A stretch of 40,299 bases of DNA, taken from assembly GCA_001899255.1 (NCBI GenBank), contig MKVX01000016.1, positions 1-40,299 of the forward strand, in the 5' to 3' direction. Made by a program: the position numbers and the translations under genes. The notes beneath the pieces were generated by a model that did not search any database, had not been told where the DNA came from, and saw only the letters and a program-made list of their open reading frames with translations. The DNA comes from Rhizobiales bacterium 62-47 (GTDB lineage: Bacteria; Pseudomonadota; Alphaproteobacteria; Rhizobiales; Xanthobacteraceae). Below, piece after piece: positions 1 through 7,298 of this stretch. Every line of letters starts with the position of its first letter. The stretch's first letter is position 1.

Positions 1-104
1 GCCAAGGCAGATTTATAATATCATGAAATTGCGCCATTTTTTGCGATTTCATCGGCGACTGGTGCCGGGCATTGGGATATGTCCACAATGCTCAACCGTG
101 ATTG

Positions 105-335
105 TCACGCTTGATCACCGACGTGCTCATCGAGTCGCTTTGAAGCGCGGCACTTCACTCTATTCCCTTCGTCCCACGCTTCAAGCTCGTCGATCGGATA
201 GAGGACGGCCTTACCGATCTTCACAAACGACGGTCCAATTTTCATAGCGCGCCAGTTTCGGAGAGTTCCTACCGAGACGCCTCCACGATAGCGCTCGGTC
301 ACTTCTTCCGGAGTGAGGAATTTGGTTTCTGACAT
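105..335 (-). CDS. AlpA/excisionase-like helix-turn-helix protein
   Basis: Small DNA-binding protein of 76 residues. After the start it reads SETKFLTPEEVTERY, then GTLRNWRAMKIGPSFVKIGKAVLYP, the usual layout of the MerR-like HTH_17/AlpA fold: a helix-turn-helix followed by a wing where residues 'GPSFVKIG' and 'VLYPIDELEAW' form the beta hairpin and the closing helix. Such proteins act as excisionases or as regulators of excision and replication genes in integrated elements. The start at 335 is chosen because AGGAGG lies just upstream; longer in-frame starts have no such site. It lies 600 bp from a tRNA gene, which suits the edge of a mobile element extending to the left. No integrase is seen beside it within the window, so the role is inferred from fold and place. 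Confidence 0.75.
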   Translation of the reverse strand: MSETKFLTPEEVTERYRGGVSVGTLRNWRAMKIGPSFVKIGKAVLYPIDELEAWDEGNRVKCRASKRLDEHVGDQA

Positions 336-948
336 ACTGCCTCCTGCGATCGGTACGCTTCGGCGCTTTGTTGCCGACCATGGGGTGGTGGTCGGACGCG
401 AGGTTGTGCCTCTGAGTGAGACCGTCACTCAGCATCACTACCAGGCTTGCCGGTTTCCGGCGGCTCACGCTGTTGCACGGAAATGGATGCACAAGAGCAC
501 GCGAGGAGGGAAGGCCTGTCCTGCGGGCGTAGGGGAGGCGGCAAGTCTCGGCTAAAAATCGGCGGGGTGTGACACGCGTGAGGCGCGTCAATTGAGGGGC
601 GTTGGCGCGCTCGCAGTTTAACCCGCGAGTCCAAGCATCCCGAACAGCTTTTCGAACCGGCGCGAATGCGTCCCTTCATGAGCGCTGCCCTCCGAAGGCA
701 AACGCAAGCTCTTTCTGCTGGTCGAGGGTGTCGTAAAAAACGAGTGAAACCAAGCGATTGGCGAAACTCGAAGGAAGCATGAAAATCGCATTCGAGGTCG
801 CGGAAGCACCACGGAAGCAAACCGAAAGGAGGTTCTGGAGTACGAATGGCGACGAGCGGCAAGGCTTCAGCCCGCGTCGTTTGAGCCATTTCGATTCTTA
901 AATTCGCGATTGACCCAACTCGATCTCGAACACTATCTGAATATCGAT
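336..948. other. Stretch without a recognisable gene upstream of tRNA-Arg
   Basis: About 600 bp separate the AlpA-like gene from tRNA-Arg. Open frames occur on both strands but none has a ribosome binding site and a recognisable protein together, and the longest (minus strand, 425-979) runs into the tRNA. I see no repeat or terminator. It is best read as non-coding or decayed island-edge DNA. Confidence 0.5.
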
Positions 949-1025
949 GCGCCCCTAGCTCAGCTGGATAGAGCGCCACCCTCCGAAGGTGGAGGCCACA
1001 CGTTCGAATCGTGTCGGGCGCGCCA
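949..1025 (+). tRNA. tRNA-Arg (anticodon CCG)
   Basis: A 77-nt cloverleaf with CCA encoded. D arm GCTC/GAGC; anticodon arm CCACC/GGTGG with loop CTCCGAA, so the anticodon is CCG; T arm ACACG/CGTGT with loop TTCGAAT; discriminator G. The acceptor arm GCGCCCC/CGGGCGC pairs at six positions, but position 7 is a C facing C66, a mismatch not expected in a normal arginine tRNA. tRNA-Arg genes are common integration sites, and a related 3' half recurs at 13727-13771. The mismatch could mean that the 3' half was brought in by an integrating element. Confidence 0.93.
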
Positions 1026-1130
1026 TCTCTCGCCCAGAGAGATTAGCGCTTTCTGCGATCTCCTTGCTTTTGGATATTTGCTCTTCAAGGATGCGATCGG
1101 TTCGCTCATGGCCACGCGAGCCGTCATCTT

Positions 1131-1215
1131 CTGTTTGGAAAAATTGGAAGACGCTGCAGATTCAAAATCCACCGTTGGTGACAATATGTCGGTTCGAGTC
1201 CGACCGCCCGCACCA
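1131..1215 (+). pseudogene. tRNA-Leu(CAA)-like remnant, 3' part only
   Basis: The 3' half is tRNA-like: loop TTCAAAA gives anticodon CAA, CACC/GGTG could be the long variable arm of a leucine tRNA, the T arm is GTCGG/CCGAC with loop TTCGAGT, and CGCCCGC-A-CCA closes the molecule. A D-arm trace (ATTGGAAGACGC) is also present. The 5' acceptor strand that should pair with CGCCCGC is replaced by CTGTTTG, which pairs at only a few positions. This fits a 3' fragment left by site-specific integration, or a decayed gene. It lies 105 bp after tRNA-Arg. Confidence 0.6.
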
Positions 1216-1689
1216 TCTCGCTCCTGTTGGGCTGCGATTTAATTTCGAATAGCTGTATCCGTTAAATTCGGTGCCATCTGTCATAGCGTGTTTCAAGTCC
1301 ACGTCCGTTCGGCCGCCTCGTCGCCGAGAGCCTCTTGCACGGGCACTTCGCCCTCAAGCTTCTGCTCCGCAGGCTCCACCGCCCGCGAGTACTGGCGGTC
1401 AATGACTATTTCTTGTCCTCGGCGTAATTAACGGCTCGGTCTGCCTCTCTCGGCGAAGCGCGCAGAAGTGCGTCCACCCTCGTACCAGCCCTTCGAGCGG
1501 TTCACGATCCAGACGACAGAAAGCATGACCGGCAGTGAGGCTGAGCGCGCCCGCGCGTCGGACGCGTCATGCAATCGGGCTCGGATCCTGGATGCGAAAT
1601 ACGACTGAATGAAAGGACCATGCACCGCCGAATTTAACACTTGACCCCAAAACGCCCATGCGAGGTCTCATAAAGTCGGTGCGACCACA
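1216..1689. other. Stretch with a possible gene tail and nothing else recognised
   Basis: On the plus strand one frame ending with TAA at 1425-1427 reads plausibly as a protein tail (residues such as FGRLVAESLLHGHF and LLLRRLHRPRVLAVNDYFL), but it has no start and I do not recognise the family. It may be the remains of a truncated gene. From 1428 to the promoter at 1690 I see no gene. Confidence 0.35.
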
Positions 1690-1715
1690 GTAACCTTTCC
1701 GAAGCTCGATCGAAC
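1690..1715 (+). promoter_or_regulatory. Predicted SigF-type promoter of the VKOR operon
   Basis: GTAACC, 15 bp starting TTTC, then CGAAC. The same two blocks with identical spacing stand before four other units in the window (4910-4935, 9426-9451, 11707-11732, 13386-13411). They resemble the GTAACC/CGAA promoter type described for Caulobacter SigF, and a SigF-like gene lies at 6160-6792. The position sets transcription start near 1722, which favours the VKOR start at 1778. Confidence 0.8.
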
Positions 1716-1777
1716 TGTCCCTATAGATGCCGCATGATCCTTCGGGCCACTGCGGCGATCGAAGGTACCGTGCGACG

Positions 1778-2173
1778 ATGAGTTACTTCCGCCACATCGC
1801 CTTCGCTGTCTCAGTGGCCAGCACAGCCGCGATGTTCTACGTCGGGCTGTACCAGAGCCGTCTGGTCGGGCGCCTCATCTGTCCGTTCCTCGGTCAGCAA
1901 TGCGAAGGCGTCGCCGACGCCCCCTTCGCGCGGCCCTTCGGGATTCCGGACGGTTACATCGGGGCGGCTCTGTACGTCGTGATCCTAGGCCTGTTGCTCG
2001 CTCCGCCAGCCCGCTGGGTCTGGATCGCGCTGCTCATCCTCGCCGCCGTGGCGACGGCGGCCAACGTACTCGGCCTCCGCGACATGATAAACTTCGGCGG
2101 CTACTGCTTCTACTGTCTTACGACCGCGGTATTGTCCCCAGTGCTACTCTACTCGATCTGGAAGCTCGGGTGA
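1778..2173 (+). CDS. Vitamin K epoxide reductase (VKOR) family membrane protein
   Basis: Predicted integral membrane thiol oxidase of 131 residues. VKOR proteins pass electrons from thiols to quinone and in bacteria drive disulfide formation outside the membrane. The two expected cysteine pairs are present: C35 and C42 in the loop after the first membrane helix (LICPFLGQQC), and the active-site CxxC C110-F-Y-C113 near the last helix. The segment FGIPDGYIGAALYVV matches the family's second helix. There is no fused thioredoxin domain, so a separate partner is needed; thioredoxin-like proteins at 11283 and 12395 are candidates. An upstream ATG at 1727 exists but would be almost leaderless given the promoter at 1690-1715. 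The stop overlaps the next gene's start (TGATG), so the two are translationally coupled. Confidence 0.85.
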   Translation: MSYFRHIAFAVSVASTAAMFYVGLYQSRLVGRLICPFLGQQCEGVADAPFARPFGIPDGYIGAALYVVILGLLLAPPARWVWIALLILAAVATAANVLGLRDMINFGGYCFYCLTTAVLSPVLLYSIWKLG

Positions 2174-3732
2174 TGTCGGAGAAGTCGGCCATGGATGCCA
2201 AGAGCCTTGCTGCATTCGCCCGTGGTCAGGCTTCGGGCGGAGGCTCTTCCGGTCGGCGCGTGGATTCGGACTACGTCTTTCACGAACTCACCCGCAGCAT
2301 CTGCCCATCCTGCAAGATGGTGATCGATGCCAAGATCCTGCTCCGCGACAACAAGGTCTACATGAGCAAGCGGTGTTCGAATTGCGGGCCGTTCATGGCG
2401 CTCGTCTACGACGACGCGCGGGCTTACGTGTCGTTTGCCCGCTTCAACAAGCCCGGCACGATCCCGCTGGCGTACGGCACGCGGCACGACGAGGGCTGCC
2501 CGCACGATTGCGGGCTCTGTCCCGACCACGAGCAGCACACCTGCCTCGGAATCATCGAGGTGAACAGCGCGTGCGACATGGACTGTCCGCTCTGCTTCGC
2601 GGACGCCGCCCCCGGCTTCAGCCTCACGATAGAGGAAGTCGAGCAGATGCTCGACGACTACGTCCGCACGGAAGGCCAGCCGGAGGTCGTCCAGTTCTCC
2701 GGTGGCGAACCAACGATGCATCCGCGGATCATCGACTTCGTCCGCGCCGCCTACGCCCGCGACATCCGCTTCGTCATGCTAAACACCAATGGCAAGCGCA
2801 TCGCCCGGGACGACAGGTTTCTGACCGAACTCGAGAAGGTCCGCCCGTCGTTCTACTTTCAGTTCGACGGTTTCGAGCGCGAGACCTATCGCGCGATCCG
2901 AGGTGAACCCGATATCTTTGAGGAGAAGCTCCGTGCCCTAGACCGCCTCGCGGCAATCGGACTGGACGTGACCATCGTCCCCGCTATCGAACGCGGCGTC
3001 AATGAACATGAGATCGGACGAATCGTCGAATTCGCGATCGCGCATCCGGCGGTCCGCGGCATCACCTTCCAACCGGCGTTTCACGCCGGGCGGCACTCCG
3101 CCCACGACCCAATGCAGCGCATGACGATTCCCGAGATCGTCCGGCTGATCGAGACGCAGACCGCCGGCAAATTCGTCGCCTCCGACTTCGTGCCGGTGCC
3201 GTGCTGCTTCCCCACCTGCAATTCGGTGACCTACGCGTTCGTCGAGGATGGCAAGGTGACACCGCTCCCGCGCATCGTCGACGTCGGCGGCTATCTCGAC
3301 TACATTACGAACCGCATCGTGCCGGACTTCAGCCGAGAAATCAGGACGGCGCTTGAGGGACTCTGGTCCTCGTCCTCCGTCGCCGGCTCCGATGCGTCGG
3401 AACGGCGGGTCGCGATTTCGTGTCAGACCTGCGACCTTCCGGACGGCCTGGCGATCAACAGCATCGCCAAGAACATGATCATGATCATGCTGCAGGACTT
3501 CATGGACCCTTGGACGTTCAACCAGAAGAACGCGATGAAGTGCTGCAAGGAATTCCTGCTGCCGGGCGGCAAGCAGATCCCATTCTGCACATTCAACACT
3601 GTCGGTTACCGCGAGCAGGTGCGCGCACAACTGAACGCAATGGAGCCGGAGCGCCGCCGAGCCCGGAAGGAGGGTCGGCCCTACGAACCGAAGCCCATCG
3701 TCTTCGACTTCGGCGACAAGCGCGCGCGATGA
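2173..3732 (+). CDS. Radical SAM protein of the Tes/MJ0619-like family
   Basis: A 519-residue radical SAM enzyme. The N-terminal part has a zinc or rubredoxin-type knuckle (C44PSC47, C68SNC71), then C109PHDC113GLC116 and C124, followed by the canonical cluster motif C134xxxC138xxC141 with FADA after it. GGEPTMHP is the SAM-binding GGE region. The C-terminal third carries more cysteines (CCFPTC, CQTC, KCCKEFLLPGG, PFC), fitting auxiliary clusters. This order (CPSC, GCPxDCGLC, CxxxCxxCFADA) is that of the MJ0619 family, whose archaeal members include tetraether lipid synthase (Tes), which joins lipid tails by C-C bonds. The substrate here is unknown. It is coupled to the VKOR gene by overlap and to the methyltransferase gene by ATGA. 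The SigF-type promoter upstream suggests a role under metal or redox stress. Confidence 0.85.
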   Translation: MSEKSAMDAKSLAAFARGQASGGGSSGRRVDSDYVFHELTRSICPSCKMVIDAKILLRDNKVYMSKRCSNCGPFMALVYDDARAYVSFARFNKPGTIPLAYGTRHDEGCPHDCGLCPDHEQHTCLGIIEVNSACDMDCPLCFADAAPGFSLTIEEVEQMLDDYVRTEGQPEVVQFSGGEPTMHPRIIDFVRAAYARDIRFVMLNTNGKRIARDDRFLTELEKVRPSFYFQFDGFERETYRAIRGEPDIFEEKLRALDRLAAIGLDVTIVPAIERGVNEHEIGRIVEFAIAHPAVRGITFQPAFHAGRHSAHDPMQRMTIPEIVRLIETQTAGKFVASDFVPVPCCFPTCNSVTYAFVEDGKVTPLPRIVDVGGYLDYITNRIVPDFSREIRTALEGLWSSSSVAGSDASERRVAISCQTCDLPDGLAINSIAKNMIMIMLQDFMDPWTFNQKNAMKCCKEFLLPGGKQIPFCTFNTVGYREQVRAQLNAMEPERRRARKEGRPYEPKPIVFDFGDKRAR

Positions 3733-4565
3733 CCGGCCTCCAAGTCTCGCCAGAGACGATCAAGCGCTGCTGCGCGGCGGCCTACGATCACGCCGCCGTC
3801 CGGATCCTGGTCGGCGACGCCCTTCACCCCGGCGGGGCGCAGCTCACCGAGCGGCTGGGTCGGCTCCTGAATTTGACGCAGACCTCCCGCGTGCTCGACG
3901 TCGCGTCCGGACGCGGAGACGGCGCGCTGGTGCTCGCCGCGCGTTTGGGCTGCGAAGTCGTCGGTCTCGACTTCGGACGGCGGAACGTGGAGACGGCGGC
4001 AAAGGAGGCAAGAAACCTGAAGCTCGCCGACAGGGTCGCGTTCTACTGCGGCGACGCCGAGAGATTGCCCTTCGCCGACGGGACGTTCGACGCTGTCGTC
4101 TGCGAATGTGCGCTATGCACGTTTCCGGACAAGCCGACGGCGGCGGCCGAGTTCGTGCGCGTGCTGAAATCCGGTGGAACGGTCGGCATCAGCGACCTCA
4201 CGCGCAGCGGCCCCCTGCCCTGCGAACTCGAAGGGGTCGCCGCCTGGATCGCGTGTGTCGCGGACGCGCGACCGCTCGACGAGTACCGGGCGTTGCTCGC
4301 CGGCGCCGGCCTGGCTGTCGGCGTGACGGAAGCGCATGACAGCGCTCTGATCGACTTCGTGGAGGCGATCAGGTTGCGGCTTTTCACGACCGAGATCATG
4401 GTCGGGCTGAAGAAGATTGACCTGGCCGGCATTGACCTCGCCGCCGCCAAGGACATCGTCCGGCACGCGCTCGCCGCGACCAAGTCCGGCGTCCTCGGCT
4501 ACTCGATCGTGACGGCCACAAAGGATGCCGACCCTCGCGCCGGGGACCTCAAAGAACGACCTTGA
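3729..4565 (+). CDS. Class I SAM methyltransferase, ArsM-like
   Basis: A 278-residue Rossmann-fold methyltransferase. Motif I is VLDVASGRGDG (about 55-65), the acidic residue is in VVGLDFG, and the DAERLPFADGTFDAV block follows. The second half resembles arsenite methyltransferases: ISDLTRSGPLP, then WIACVADARPLDEYRALLAGAGL with a cysteine (C176) where ArsM has a conserved one, and an early cysteine pair C14-C15. Other ArsM cysteines cannot be placed with confidence, so arsenic methylation is only one possibility; modification of the radical SAM product is another. The start overlaps the radical SAM stop (ATGA). The 3' end overlaps the convergent DUF427 gene by 17 bp. No ars genes are near. 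Confidence 0.8.
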   Translation: MTGLQVSPETIKRCCAAAYDHAAVRILVGDALHPGGAQLTERLGRLLNLTQTSRVLDVASGRGDGALVLAARLGCEVVGLDFGRRNVETAAKEARNLKLADRVAFYCGDAERLPFADGTFDAVVCECALCTFPDKPTAAAEFVRVLKSGGTVGISDLTRSGPLPCELEGVAAWIACVADARPLDEYRALLAGAGLAVGVTEAHDSALIDFVEAIRLRLFTTEIMVGLKKIDLAGIDLAAAKDIVRHALAATKSGVLGYSIVTATKDADPRAGDLKERP

Positions 4566-4833
4566 CGCCCTTCCAGAAAGCGACCTTGCCAGCGATGTTT
4601 GTGGCCGCCGGCTTGGGATTCGGATAGTACCAAGCGGCATCAGGGTTCACGCTGCCGTCCACGTCGATCGTATAGTAGCGCGCGATGCCCTTCCAAGCGC
4701 ACGTAGTGACAGTGTCGCTATTCTTGAAATATTGCTCGGACAGCGAATCCGGGGGGAAGTAGTGATTTCCCTCCACGACTTCGGTTTGCTCCGCTTCAGC
4801 GATCACTTTGTCGTTCCAGATAGCTTTCGGCAC
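4549..4833 (-). CDS. DUF427 domain protein
   Basis: A 94-residue protein covering one DUF427 domain. The family signature is clear: KAIWNDKVIAEAEQTEVVEGNHYFPP, then TTCAWKGIARYYTIDVDG and the closing AAWYYPNPKPAATNIAGKVAFWKGVKV. The family forms a small beta-rich fold; its biochemical role is not established. The start codon is GTG at 4833, supported by AAGGAGAG seven bases upstream. A SigF-type promoter lies 77 bp upstream at 4910-4935, so it forms its own unit in the proposed regulon. Its 3' end overlaps the end of the methyltransferase gene running toward it, so both convergent units would be switched on by the same sigma factor. Confidence 0.88.
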   Translation of the reverse strand: MPKAIWNDKVIAEAEQTEVVEGNHYFPPDSLSEQYFKNSDTVTTCAWKGIARYYTIDVDGSVNPDAAWYYPNPKPAATNIAGKVAFWKGVKVVL

Positions 4834-4909
4834 GAATCTCTCCTTACCTCCAAGCGCCCGCGCAATGCCGGCATTTCAATCCGCAGGGGCCGCTGTGCTT
4901 TCCTAGACT

Positions 4910-4935
4910 GTTCGCTAGTCGTGGCGGTTGGTTAC
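4910..4935 (-). promoter_or_regulatory. Predicted SigF-type promoter of the DUF427 gene
   Basis: Read on the minus strand: GTAACC, 15 bp starting AACC, then CGAAC. Spacing is identical to the other four copies, although the TTTC found after GTAACC in three of them and in the VKOR copy is absent here. It points at the DUF427 gene. It directly follows the decayed AhpD-like gene. Confidence 0.72.
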
Positions 4936-4937
4936 GT

Positions 4938-5479
4938 CGATTTGCCCCGAGGCAGGCCCGCCCCGACTTCTCCGAGCATCTCGATCAGCGGGCGATTACC
5001 ACGCGCTGCGAGGCGACGTCCACGTAGGCTTGATCGAGCTCAATACCGAGGCCTTCGACGTGCCGGTTCATGTAGTTGAGTTGAAGAGCGCCACGGTCGT
5101 GACGAGGTGATAGTAGGCCTCGCCGTCCTATCCCGCAGCTAAGTCCGCATCGACGTCGGACTCGGCAGGCCGTTGGTGCGCTCCGTCAGCTTCGCGGCGA
5201 GTTCCAGCACCGGCCGCATCTTCGCAGGTATGTCGGCCTTGGGATCGCCTACATGTAACGCAGCAATTTGCCCCTTGCGGAACCGCCCAAACGCTCGGCG
5301 GGCGCGGCGTGCATGCCCTCAATACCGGCAACCGTTCAGGCTCGATACGTAGGCCGCGATCATCTCGCGTTCGGCCTCGGTGAACGGCGATGGCCCGCAC
5401 AGCAGCGCTTCGTCTCCGGTAACGTTTTGAAGAGGCCGATCAGCGTGGCCTTGGCGGGCAGCGACGGAAGATGAGTCAT
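4938..5479 (-). pseudogene. Decayed AhpD-like (carboxymuconolactone decarboxylase family) gene
   Basis: The start (ATG at 5479, with GGAAGG upstream) and the first 20 codons (THLPSLPAKATLIGLFKT) are intact. A frameshift then moves the match to another frame, reading GPSPFTEAEREMIAAYVSSLNGCRY, the conserved helix before the CxxC of peroxidase-related AhpD-like proteins, where a stop interrupts. Further pieces follow in shifted frames: PAKMRPVLELAAKLTE and, near the end, a trace of the last helix. The CxxC itself is lost. It lies 15 bp after nrsF on the same strand and so was the last gene of the bufferin/sigF operon. Loss of this peroxidase-like member while the rest is intact suggests it became dispensable. 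The 3' limit is approximate. Confidence 0.75.
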
Positions 5480-5494
5480 GGAGATCCTTCCGGC

Positions 5495-6163
5495 CTAGTC
5501 GCGGATTGACGGGCGCGGTGTGATCCATTGCAACATGCGGCGTCCGAACAGGGCCCCAAAGCCGACGAACATCATCGCTGTTCCGATGTTGAACATGATG
5601 ATCATCAGCGTCGCGTCTGCCGAGTGGAAGAGCGACAGGGCCGTCGCCGTGATCGCCGCGACCGCCAGGCTGCCCATGCACGTCACCGCGGTCGGACGCA
5701 ACGGCGCCGCGTAGCGCAGCATGACGAGCATCGCGAGCGATAGCGGCAGGCTGGTGAGCACCAACGTGGCCAGGCAACGTGTCGCCTCTCCGATCGAGAC
5801 GCCGTCGGGCCCGATCGACACCCAATCGCCGAGGCACTGGTAGCCGATGTTCGACAACCAGAGGACGACGGCCGGCGCCGGCAGAAGGAGCCACAAGCGC
5901 GAGCGGTCCGGCAGGCTCACCAGGAAGGCAGCGACGGCCGCGAGCACGCCCGTCAGGACCGCACCGACGATGCCGGCGGCGAAAGACGGATCGTGGATCC
6001 GCGACATGATATCCGGGCGGATCCCCTGGCTAACGGCCAGAAGTCCCACGACCACCGCCGCGAGCAGAAGCCAGCACGCCGCGCGCGTCACAGGAGGATG
6101 CAGCCGGCGTACCGGCTTCATGTTCCGGGAGAGGGATTCGATGAGATCAGGCGTCGCAATCAT
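5495..6163 (-). CDS. nrsF: NrsF-type anti-sigma factor (DUF1109)
   Basis: A 222-residue membrane protein with six likely membrane helices (first at about 27-45, last at about 186-206). Length, helix pattern and the ending GALFGRRMLQW match the NrsF/DUF1109 family. In Caulobacter, NrsF holds SigF inactive at the membrane until heavy metal or oxidative stress. The family usually has two conserved cysteines; C130 here matches the first, but the second, normally in an 'LHC' motif, is replaced by serine (S181 in LFHSAD). The start overlaps the sigma factor stop (ATGA), the classic arrangement for a sigma/anti-sigma pair. Confidence 0.85.
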   Translation of the reverse strand: MIATPDLIESLSRNMKPVRRLHPPVTRAACWLLLAAVVVGLLAVSQGIRPDIMSRIHDPSFAAGIVGAVLTGVLAAVAAFLVSLPDRSRLWLLLPAPAVVLWLSNIGYQCLGDWVSIGPDGVSIGEATRCLATLVLTSLPLSLAMLVMLRYAAPLRPTAVTCMGSLAVAAITATALSLFHSADATLMIIMFNIGTAMMFVGFGALFGRRMLQWITPRPSIRD

Positions 6164-6792
6164 GGCTCGCTCCGATCGCCCAGGATCTTCCGCAGGCTCT
6201 TTACCGCCCGATGCACGTTGACCTTGAGCGCTGCGATGGACATTCCGCTCGCCGTCGAGGCCTCCCTCAACGACATCTCCTTGAGCTTGAGTAGTTGTAT
6301 TGCCTTGCGCTGCATGGGGGAAAGCTCGTCGATCGCCTTTTCGAGTTCGCGTCTGTCGGGTGTCTCTTCAAGGTTCGCCTGAGGTTCGGCGAAGGTTTCA
6401 TGCTCGGGCGTCAGCGGGGTTTCCCGGTTGCGCCTGCGCCCCTGCCGTCGGAGCCGGTCGATGAACCGCCGGTTCGCGATCGTCACGAGCCACGGACCGA
6501 ATGGCCTGGTCGGATCGAACGTATGCCGGATCGCGTGGACGGTCAGCAGGATGTCCTGCACCGCGTCCTCGATGTCGCTCGGATCGCGATGCCGGCGTGC
6601 CGCCAGCGAGCGCAGATACGGCGTGATCTCCTGCAGCAAGCGCTGGTAGGCCGACCTGTCGCCGTCCTGGGCATGGGCCATCAGGATCGCCCAGTCGGTG
6701 TCACGGGCGGTGGGCTCGGGAACGGCAGGTGCGGCGTCACCGTCGCTGCCGACGAGCCTAAGCAGCGGCGGGCGACCGTTTCGCTCGGTCAT
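6160..6792 (-). CDS. sigF: ECF sigma factor, SigF-like
   Basis: A 210-residue ECF sigma factor. Region 2 spans about 34-115 (DIEDAVQDILLTVHAIRHTF, then FGPWLVTIANRRFIDRLRR) and region 4 about 145-202 (ELEKAIDELSPMQRKAIQLLKL, LREASTASGMSIAALKVNVHRAVKSLRK). The downstream gene is its NrsF anti-sigma factor. The start at 6792 is chosen because it overlaps the doxX stop (ATGA) and the SigF family begins at about this point; a longer frame reaches 6921 but lies inside doxX. It is predicted to read the five GTAACC/CGAAC promoters in the window, one of which heads its own operon, giving positive autoregulation. Confidence 0.88.
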   Translation of the reverse strand: MTERNGRPPLLRLVGSDGDAAPAVPEPTARDTDWAILMAHAQDGDRSAYQRLLQEITPYLRSLAARRHRDPSDIEDAVQDILLTVHAIRHTFDPTRPFGPWLVTIANRRFIDRLRRQGRRRNRETPLTPEHETFAEPQANLEETPDRRELEKAIDELSPMQRKAIQLLKLKEMSLREASTASGMSIAALKVNVHRAVKSLRKILGDRSEP

Positions 6793-7298
6793 GGAGGGCC
6801 TCCGCCAGAGACTCGAAGCCGACAGAGCGAGACGGCGAGATGGTCGAGCGAAAGCTTGCCAGGACCGAGCGCCATGAGCGCAACCGCGAGCGCCGCCCAC
6901 GGCAGATGGAAGTTTGCCCAACCCTCCGGCACGACCAATTGGATCACGCCCGTTATGACCAGGAGCGCAAGCGCGCTCAAGCGCGTCGCGAAACCCAAGA
7001 CCAGCAATACCGGCAGTACGATCTCCGCGAGGCCGTCGACGTAGGCGAACATGACGGGAAAGGGAAAATCGTACGCGTGTCCGGAGATGTGCAGCTTAAA
7101 CTCATCTTCAAAGAGAAATGACGCCGCCGGCGACAGGGACAGGAAGCTGTCCCACTTCGTCAATCCCGATTTGAAGAACGGCACGGCCAGAGCGACACGC
7201 AGCAACGGCGGCGCCACGACGCCAGCGAGCCGCGCGAGGCGCTCCACGAGGCCCCGCACGACACCTTCGATGGTCGATATGGCCGAGAAGGAACTCAT
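6789..7298 (-). CDS. DoxX family membrane protein
   Basis: A 169-residue protein with four membrane helices and the DoxX signature: LLRVALAVPFFKSGLTKWDSF in helix 1, a helix with FPVMFAYVDGLAEIVLPVLLVLGFATRLSALALL, and HLPWAALAVALMALGPGKLSLDHL at the end. DoxX proteins are small quinone-linked or redox-associated membrane proteins and are frequent members of bufferin operons, where their task is not settled. Both ends overlap neighbours by ATGA (bufC upstream, sigF downstream), so it is made from the same message. Confidence 0.85.
   Translation of the reverse strand: MSSFSAISTIEGVVRGLVERLARLAGVVAPPLLRVALAVPFFKSGLTKWDSFLSLSPAASFLFEDEFKLHISGHAYDFPFPVMFAYVDGLAEIVLPVLLVLGFATRLSALALLVITGVIQLVVPEGWANFHLPWAALAVALMALGPGKLSLDHLAVSLCRLRVSGGGPP

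Noticed and set aside
425-979. Long minus-strand open frame before and into tRNA-Arg
   Set aside because: It overlaps the tRNA, has no ribosome binding site at the start, and its residues match no family; composition looks like chance in GC-rich DNA.
1428-1640. Minus-strand 70-residue open frame
   Set aside because: No ribosome binding site, no recognisable domain, and no neighbour supporting it.
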